NCBI RefSeq assembly: GCF_024868665.1 | Contig: NC_079890.1 | Location: 4,068,005 to 4,132,004, forward strand | Origin: Triplophysa rosa | Lineage: Eukaryota > Chordata > Actinopteri > Cypriniformes > Nemacheilidae | Direction of reading: 5' to 3' | DNA length: 64,000 bases | Part shown: piece by piece, positions 59,301-64,000 of the stretch | How the letters are laid out: the number at the start of each line of letters is the position of its first letter | Numbering within the stretch: position 1 is the first letter of the stretch | The notes under the pieces: generated by a model | What the model saw: the letters and a program-made list of their open reading frames with translations, nothing else | Database searches by the model: none | What the model was told of the DNA's origin: nothing | Position numbers and translations under genes: made by a program

Positions 59301-61223
59301 CAGGGAACAGAGGTTACATCCGTAACCAAGACGTTTTTACTGTCTCAATGAGAAAACACTCAGCAGCTCAGAATTTTCATTTTTGGTTGAACCATCCCTT
59401 TAATCTCTTAATACATGTGTCAATTATAAATGTAAAGCAATTTTTAAAACACTTTTGAACAAATTATCATCTCAATGTGTATATCTCCAGTACTCCAGTT
59501 GGGTTTTATATAAATTTTACAAATTTTCCACTCCATCAACATAATATGCAGTTAACTGTCTTAAACCGAAAAATAATTAATTCGTAATTTAACTCTTTTT
59601 TTGCCCACTCAGCGAATGTTGCAAGAATGCATTTGAAATCTAAGACAGATTATCCATGTATTGGGTTTAATTATAGTAATAAAAATCTGTTATTAGTTTC
59701 TATCAGGGCATAAAGTTGTCTATTTCAAATCATGTGTTGATGAGTTTTTACACCTCTAATTACTTTGCATTACTGTGTCACCTGCCATTATTTAATAAAT
59801 ATACTGTAGTATGGTAAGTACCCAACTGGTATTGACAATAACCGTGATATTAAAAACTAGGGTTATTAATATCATGTTAATTCCACATATGTGATAATAA
59901 AATAAGTAATTTGTCACTCATTTCAAGTTTTGCCTTACAATAAGACACAATGGTTACAAACTCTCTCGCTAATCCTTTCACTCAAATTTTAAGTTGATTT
60001 GTCATTTTTTTAAAAATTCAAAAACTATTGTTTTTTATTGTGCATTACAATTAATATCAATCAAACTGCAGTTGGTTTGTATTGATTTAAGCCACAATGA
60101 CTCAAAAAATACAGCTAACTAACACAATAAACCACAATAAAAACATCATAACATCATAAAAAACTTTTTAAAACGGAGTTATCTCATTTTGGAACCAAAC
60201 TCTTCATTTGTTTATTTAAAAAAATGAAATCAATATTGAAACCTGGTCTCATAGGAAATACGTACCTCTGTACACTTTTTGCAGCGCCACAAAATACGTA
60301 CCATCAGGTACATATTGCAACCCGCAATAACAATTTCCAACAACTATAACGTTGACAACACCATATTGCAGATCCCCTTCTCCGTCCGCCACAAACTCTG
60401 ATCCGGACCCGCTTAGGGCAGTGACAGAATTCAAAAAGTGTACAGAGGTACGGATTTCCTATGAGACCAGATTACAATATTGTTACTGTGATTTTTTGGT
60501 CACAATAACCATGAAGTGAAAATTTGATTTCTTGACAGCCCTACCGAGTAGCTATATAAAAAGACTTGACTGCGTTCTGCCATGGAATTCCATCAACCAT
60601 CATTACGTGGTTTACATGGTTTGGGACAGATAAATCAATGGGAATTCCAGAATAAACCAGCAACTAACCTGTAAATGTATTTTTTACTGTGAATTTAACA
60701 CTGTGATTGTGCAGATGTCACCACTGAAATCGGAAGCAGAATAATTTCAATAAAGAAAAGCCATTTGTATTTGAATCCTTTGTGCAGATACAGACACGCA
60801 CAAATGTTTCTCTTCCTCCTCTTCCCTCCTCTATCTGAACCCCCTATACTGTTAAAGTAATCATTATTGAGTGTGTGAAGGTCAGGCAGATAGACGCAGA
60901 GATAGTGTCGGCTGTGAGGACAGTGAATGGGGTTTATTAAGGTTGTTTTAACTGCATGACATCCTGACTCAGAGAATAAGCTGGGAAAAATTAATGACCT
61001 TTATAGATTTAACTGCACTTAGCTTCACTTCAGTTATACAGTCTTAATCTTTGGCTCTGTGAAGCAGCGCCCGTGTAATACACTATTAAGCTCAGCAGAA
61101 ATGGCTAATACTGAAAATGATTTCTTTCTGCTTCAGCTTCCATTAGCGCTGGATCTGAACCGGTTCGAGGTGGCCACACTTATGACTCAAACCAGCGGTC
61201 ACATCTCTCCGCTGATGGCTGGG
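43427..61223 (+). CDS. abca7: ABCA-subfamily transporter, 5' exons (abca7-like), partial
   Basis: Seven exons with consensus GT/AG sites and compatible phases give 280 codons: the cytosolic N-tail, first membrane helix (about residues 25-43) and the start of the large first extracellular domain of a full-size ABCA lipid exporter. The remainder, including both ATPase cassettes, lies beyond the window. Exons 3 (94 nt) and 4 (142 nt) have the lengths I recall for ABCA1. [27 protein letters not shown] and NFNDS are closer to ABCA7 ([19 protein letters not shown]) than to ABCA1 (NKAMPSAG). The extracellular part resembles ABCA1 in length (NETFSEYL). abca7 is therefore preferred, with ABCA1-type not excluded. 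ABCA7 moves phospholipid out of the membrane to lipid acceptors. Introns 2 (8.4 kb) and 7 (5 kb) are swollen by repeats. Confidence 0.78.
43721..43743. other. Assembly gap (23 N) beside a G-rich run
   Basis: 23 undetermined bases. The ten bases GCTGTTGGTT occur on both sides (43711-43720, 43744-43753), and the left flank from 43660 is G-rich with runs of up to eight G. Confidence 0.95.
44999..45062. repeat. 64-bp inverted repeat, left arm
   Basis: TAAACTGCAGGTATAACAGG through GCTAGCAGTGGGTA. The arm at 46134-46197 is its reverse complement with a single difference. The arms enclose the tandem array and the hAT fragment (1.07 kb). Confidence 0.9.
45215..45785. repeat. Degenerate ~31-bp tandem array
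   Basis: Units like GTGTGACTGGACAGGCT followed by 14 variable bases recur about 15-18 times. The cleanest are at 45540-45640 with period 31 (CATAGTGTGACTGGACAGGC, CACAGTGTGATTGGGCAG). Divergence rises to both sides. Confidence 0.75.
45813..46133. mobile_element. Truncated hAT MITE, reverse relative of 3642-4587
   Basis: Begins TAGTGATGTCAATCG and follows the reverse complement of the right half of 3642-4587 (for example ACAGCATCATTTTATGA and GTCTCTATTAAATTGAT). It breaks off at 46133, exactly where the right arm of the 64-bp inverted repeat starts. The other end is missing. Confidence 0.75.
46134..46197. repeat. 64-bp inverted repeat, right arm
   Basis: Reverse complement of 44999-45062 with one mismatch. 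Directly followed by a dispersed repeat with TAGTAAAACCATGGTTTTT (46203-46310) that itself contains short inverted copies. Confidence 0.9.
50676..51079. mobile_element. TTAA MITE in intron 2
   Basis: Left end AGTCCCAGTG after TTAA (50672-50675), right end GCGGAGACT before TTAA (51080-51083). The ends pair only over about ten bases. 404 bp, non-coding. Relative at 36776-37110. Confidence 0.65.
51959..52052 (+). CDS. abca7: abca7-like exon 3
   Basis: Acceptor CTCGTTAG, donor GTAAGT at 52053. 94 nt, ending in phase 1. Codes the first membrane helix ([19 protein letters not shown]) and the start of the extracellular domain ([10 protein letters not shown]). Confidence 0.9.
52238..52379 (+). CDS. 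abca7: abca7-like exon 4
   Basis: Acceptor CTTTTAG, donor GTAAGT at 52380. 142 nt, phase 1 to 2. Reads [19 protein letters not shown] and [15 protein letters not shown], the most conserved part of the ABCA1/4/7 ectodomain, with the paired Cys residues intact. Confidence 0.92.
52472..52599 (+). CDS. abca7: abca7-like exon 5
   Basis: Acceptor TGTTTAG, donor GTAACT at 52600. 128 nt, phase 2 to 1. Reads [18 protein letters not shown] and [13 protein letters not shown]. No stops in this phase. Confidence 0.85.
52700..53000. mobile_element. Angel-like MITE in intron 5
   Basis: Starts AGGGATAGTTCACCC after TTAA (52696-52699) and ends AGTGAACTATCC near 53000 with the right TTAA decayed. Same family as 21498-21820. 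Confidence 0.75.
53001..54727. other. Intron 5 remainder
   Basis: No exon supported. 53440-53900 is GC-richer with scattered CpG (CTCGGCCCAAAG, CCAATCGGCGCA), but no splice-bounded frame continues the gene. Confidence 0.5.
54728..54855 (+). CDS. abca7: abca7-like exon 6
   Basis: Acceptor CTGTCTCAG, donor GTACGT at 54856. 128 nt, phase 1 to 0. Reads [18 protein letters not shown] and [16 protein letters not shown] and NTT are possible N-glycosylation sites, as expected for an extracellular segment. Confidence 0.88.
54856..55899. other. Intron 6
   Basis: About 1 kb with no repeat end or exon recognised. Some T-rich phrases with GGTCTTAATG/GGATCTTGAG recur at 55215-55300 as a weak tandem. Confidence 0.5.
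55900..56094 (+). CDS. abca7: abca7-like exon 7
   Basis: Acceptor TTTCTCTAG, donor GTGAGT at 56095. 195 nt, phase 0 to 0. Reads [20 protein letters not shown] and [17 protein letters not shown], aligning by position with the ABCA1 segment that has a Cys before and after a short loop. NNVT is a glycosylation site. Confidence 0.85.
56303..56345. repeat. (CT)n microsatellite
   Basis: CT run with one interruption, just after exon 7. Confidence 0.9.
56877..57813 (+). pseudogene. DIRS Gag remnant in intron 7
   Basis: From ATG 56877 the Cys/His cluster C-x3-C-x12-C-x2-C-x14-C-x2-C with CLGVWH is intact, followed by a Ser/Thr/Ala linker and [15 protein letters not shown]. The next blocks are in other frames: [12 protein letters not shown] (~57310) and [18 protein letters not shown] with [16 protein letters not shown] (57540-57650). 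Two frame changes. Confidence 0.75.
57960..59137 (+). pseudogene. DIRS RNase H tail and partial recombinase
   Basis: Starts with a tail matching TADTLSRQ and [17 protein letters not shown], then [11 protein letters not shown]. The recombinase N-terminal part follows in changing frames ([15 protein letters not shown] at 58660-58700; the first catalytic Arg in SIKRVGDLQ near 58912). It ends at 59137 before the H-x-x-R box and the Tyr. RT, most of RNase H and the recombinase active site are missing. Confidence 0.75.
59336..61136. other. Intron 7 remainder
   Basis: AT-rich. 59375-59405 is an Angel-like tail (TTTTTGGTTGAACCATCCCT). 59825-59860 and 60490-60545 hold a CAATAACCGTGATAT/AACCATGAAGTG pair ending TTGACAGCCCTAC, probably the two ends of a decayed MITE that contains the element at 60243. 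Confidence 0.45.
60243..60470. mobile_element. 228-bp MITE with ~38-bp inverted ends
   Basis: Ends CTGGTCTCATAGGAAATACG and the complement of CTGGTCTCATAGGAAATCCG; the match continues through GTACCTCTGTACACTTTTTG. No clear target duplication. Confidence 0.82.
61137..61223 (+). CDS. abca7: abca7-like exon 8 (probable)
   Basis: Acceptor TGCTTCAG, donor GTGAGT at 61224. 87 nt, phase 0 to 0, reading [20 protein letters not shown] and GHISPLMAG. The length is near the 93 nt I recall for ABCA1 exon 8, and the segment follows exon 7 in phase. Residue likeness is weak in this variable region, so it is less sure than the others. Confidence 0.65.
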
Positions 61224-61751
61224 GTGAGTTTCCTTCAGTCACCTAGAAATGTACTGGTTTTCTCATTTAAAAGATCTGCTGCACTTTCCACTAAAAGGAG
61301 GTTCCATTTTTAAAGCATTGTTCTTCTTATTCCTACAGTGAGAACTATGTTAGACAGACTGGCGTAAAATTGGGATAAGAAAGTAGCTTGTCTTATTTTT
61401 CCCCATTAGAAAAAAATAACAAGTATTTTCTAAAAAATGTCATGAAAATGCATTATTAAATAATAAAGAAAGTGATTCAGTTTAAACAAACTGTTGTATT
61501 GATGGCCTTCAGCTGCAATAGCCTATATAACGTTTGACTCTCTATTGCCATCTCGGTATGAAACATAAAATTACAGTTATCTTGTCTACGCGCGTTGAAG
61601 TCAAATGAGATCAGACTGACATTTCCTGCAAAATCATACCCGACAGCTGAACTTATAAATAATTATTCAAAACTTACAGCTTTGTTTATTTTTAATGAAA
61701 AGTTACAGATTGCAGCTTTAACGTGTTTCAAAACACCCTCATTATGCAAAG

Positions 61752-61897
61752 TGTCAGGAATCGTCCAAGAGAGAGAGAACCCAAACGCAGGAAGCGGTAC
61801 AAAAAACGTAGACTTTTAATAATCAAAATAAAGACCCACGATGGGGAAACTAGAACACAACAAACCAAGTACAACAAGGTGCAAAATAAAGAACTCC
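61752..61897. mobile_element. LTR-like fragment
   Basis: Begins TGTCAGGAATCGTCC, a typical fish LTR start, with CTTTTAATAATCAAAATAAAG inside. It stops at the LINE boundary near 61898. Confidence 0.4.
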
Positions 61898-62439
61898 CAC
61901 GACTCAACTCAACTCACTTTTATTGTCACATCACCACGTGTGGTGAGTGAAAGTCTTGGGTGCGTACTCCATACAAAGTAGAATGCAGTTGGACAGACAA
62001 CTGTATGACAAACAACTGTATGACTTTACAAACTTAAGTGACAGTATGTAGTGCAGACGAACAGTGCAAAGTATAAATAGACAGACTGTACAAAAAAGAC
62101 AATATACATTACACACATATGGACAGTATATACACAATATACACAAGATATACACATAAGACATTGGACATACACATTAAATATGCAGGTGTACACATGA
62201 ACGTGTATGTATAATGGATCAACCATATAGTGCACATAGTACAGATATAGGTATGTAAATTTGGTAATGGATGATTATTGCATTAGGTGCAATGCATGAT
62301 GCATTACAGTCCATGAAACTAGTGCATGGTAAAAAGAAGTGTGAGCGTGTGGAGTGTGTCAGATTTTGATGTTGAGCAGTCTAATAGCCTGAGGAAAAAG
62401 CTATCCTTCAGCCGGTGTGTGGGACCGGGTGCTCCGGTA

Positions 62440-63275
62440 TCATCTGCCCAAAGGCAGCAAGGAGAGCAGCCTGTGATTCGGGTGGCTGGAATTACTGATG
62501 ATCTTCCTGGCTTTCCTCATACACCACCTGGTGTAGATGTCCTGGAGAGAGGGAAGCTCATCTCCCACAACCCTCTGCAGTGCTTTGCGGTTGCCAGCGG
62601 TGCTGTTTCCATACCAGGCGGTAATGCAGCCAGTTAGAATGCTCTCAACTGTGCATGTATAAAAGGTTCTGAGGATTTTTTGGCTCATCCCAAACTTCCT
62701 CAGGCGCCTGAGAAAAAAGAGGCGCTGGTGTGCCTTCTTTAGCACTGCATCAGTGTGAACAGTCCAAGTGAGATCGTCAGTGATGTTGACCCCAAGGAAC
62801 TTGAAGCTGTTTACCCAATCCACAGGTGTCCCGTCGATGGTGATGGGGCTGTGTTCCTTGTCCTGCCTCCTGAAATCCACCACCAGCTTCTTGGTTTTGT
62901 TGGTGTTGAGCAAGAGATGGTTCTCCTAACACCTGTGTGTCAGACTGCATACCTCCTCTCTGTAGGCCGACTCGTCATTGTTAATGATCAGGCCTATCAC
63001 TGTCGTGTCATCGGCGAATTTCACAATGACGTTAGAGCTGTGTGTGGCAATGCAGTCGTCTATATATAGGGAGTAGAGGAGTGGGCTTAGGACGCATCCC
63101 TGGGGAGCACCGGTGTTGAGAGTCAGTGGGGAGGAAGTATTGTGTCCTATTCTGATAACTTGACGTCTGCCTGACAGGAAGTCCAGAATCCAGTCACACA
63201 GGGATCTGTTTAAACCCAGAGCCTGGAGCTTCAAACCAAGTTTGGTCGGCACTATGGTATTGAATGCTGAGCTTT
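62440..63275 (-). pseudogene. LINE RT palm and C-terminal part, degraded
   Basis: Reads [20 protein letters not shown] (the PQG motif) and FADDTTVIG with the catalytic Asp pair at about 63008-63019. A frame change near 62925 leads to KTKKLVVDFRR, SFKFLGVNITDDLTW and FFLRRLRKFGM, the usual order in CR1/L2/Rex elements. The RT fingers are deleted, so no active enzyme is possible. Clade not resolved. Confidence 0.8.
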
Positions 63276-63588
63276 GCGAATGTTCACCCGTCGGAAGGAT
63301 CGGGTTACATCCGCTACGGAGCAGCGGGTGCGCTCTCTGTGTAGTGGTTGTTTTGCACTTCGAAGCGAGCGTAAAATGAGTTTAGCTCGTCCGGTAGAGA
63401 GGCAGCAATGTTCGCAGTGGTTGTTGTGTTCCCGCTGAAGTCTGTGATGTTACAGATGCCCTTCCACATGCTTCTCGCGTCGTTGGTTTTAAACTGTCCT
63501 TCTATTTTGCCTCTGTACTCACGCTTGGCAGATTTGATCATTTTCCGTAGAGAATAATTAGCCTGCTTGTGATCTGTTTCGTTGCCGG

Positions 63589-63740
63589 TGTTCTGCCAAT
63601 TTATGCTACCCTGTCAAATTTTGCTACCTCCATACAAAACAGGACTAACCCCTCCCCCAACCCAACCCTTAACCCCTCCCGCAACCAAATCACAACACAA
63701 CAGTAGCAAAATTCTATGGGTAGTATAAATTGACAGAACA
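63589..63740. mobile_element. 152-bp MITE in the LINE
   Basis: Ends TGTTCTGCCAATTTATGC and the complement of TGTTCTGTCAATTTATAC, flanked by CCGG at 63585-63588 and 63741-63744. Removing it joins AFKSG to NETDHK in one LINE frame, which confirms the boundaries. Confidence 0.85.
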
Positions 63741-64000
63741 CCGGATTTAAAAGCTTTAAAAGGTTCGTGCTGATAATGCTGTTCGAACATCGCCATTAAT
63801 CCACGGTTTTTGATTGGGGTAGATGCGGATTGTTGTGGCACCACGTCTTCTATACACTTCCTGATAAAGCATGTTACGGTATCCGAGTAAGCCTCGATGT
63901 CGTCATCAGAAGCAGGCCAGAACATTTCCCAGGAAACGTGATCAAAACAGTCTTGTAGTATAGAGTCTGAATTGTCCGACCAGCAGTGAATCGTCCTTAG

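Larger units (their letters stand above)
56538..59335 (+). mobile_element. Deleted DIRS element in intron 7
   Basis: Inverted terminal repeats at about 56563-56700 and 59125-59261 (GTTTGACTTGAGAACC and complement; TTTGAAAAGGCCAATG and complement), each with TATAAAGGGG near its inner part. The left edge reads TTCCCTTTTTGTCGGTCTC. After the right repeat, CATTCCCTCCATCAGGGAAC and GGTTACATCCGTAACC form short palindromes like an internal complementary region. Coding from Gag jumps to post-RNase H sequence and a partial recombinase, so RT is gone. Same orientation as the host gene. Confidence 0.85.
61898..64000 (-). mobile_element. CR1/L2/Rex-like LINE, 3' part, runs off the window
   Basis: Minus-strand non-LTR element. 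Its 3' end is the CTCACTTTTATTGTCAC complement near 61915. From the right edge inward come the linker (SWEMFWPASDDDIEAYSD, AFKSG), interrupted by a 152-bp MITE (63589-63740), then NETDHKQANYSLRKMIKSAK and [13 protein letters not shown]. It then jumps at about 63275 to [10 protein letters not shown], skipping the RT fingers. Palm and thumb follow. Confidence 0.82.

Noticed and set aside
60788..60840. Possible abca7-like exon after TTGTGCAG ([16 protein letters not shown])
   Set aside because: It reaches an in-frame stop 17 codons in and has no donor. 61137-61223 continues the gene in phase without a stop.

Overview
The window is vertebrate nuclear DNA, most likely from a cyprinid-type teleost. 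The reasons are split exons with consensus splice sites, long AT-rich introns, dense (CA)n/(GA)n microsatellites, TTAA-flanked MITEs with the fish-typical GGGATAGTTCAC end, many hAT-type MITEs, fish minisatellites and several DIRS-type tyrosine-recombinase retrotransposons. Nothing looks prokaryotic, and there is no CRISPR array or operon. Only one host protein-coding gene is supported: the 5' part of an ABCA-subfamily transporter, best match abca7, on the + strand from 43427. Seven coding exons (280 codons) are readable up to 61223 and the gene runs off the right edge.

Layout. 1-2200: no recognisable gene. 2200-7440: a ~31-bp minisatellite split by a 3.4-kb inverted-repeat element (2817-6190, TA duplication), itself carrying a nested hAT element (3642-4587), and by an 858-bp solo LTR (6412-7269). 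9300-19210: copy A of a duplicated block starting with a hAT-transposase-like exon; it is broken by a 5-kb DIRS element (9723-14749), a hAT MITE (14816-16139) and a TTAA MITE (16912-17426). 19286-19480: a TATA box and possible first exon. 21498-22741: an Angel-like MITE with a hAT element inserted at its end. 25545-26636: DIRS fragment. 26639-29699: copy B of the duplicated block. 29706-31290: unclassified direct repeats and GC-rich repeats. 31300-32386: deleted DIRS. 33636-36423: SINE plus a second, RT-bearing but decayed DIRS. 39618-41394: an almost complete 1.8-kb hairpin element.

43427-61223: abca7-like exons 2-8 by ABCA1 numbering; introns hold a 64-bp inverted-repeat pair, a ~31-bp tandem array, MITEs and, in intron 7, another deleted DIRS (56538-59335). 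61752-64000: an LTR fragment and a CR1/L2/Rex-like LINE (minus strand) with an internal RT deletion and a 152-bp MITE.

The most informative feature is the pair of duplicated copies: each acts as the empty site for insertions in the other, which fixes several insertion boundaries to the base. This includes the DIRS at 9723-14749, whose internal complementary region (9937-10035) reproduces the joined ends of its own circle. All calls were made by reading; no alignment or database search was run.
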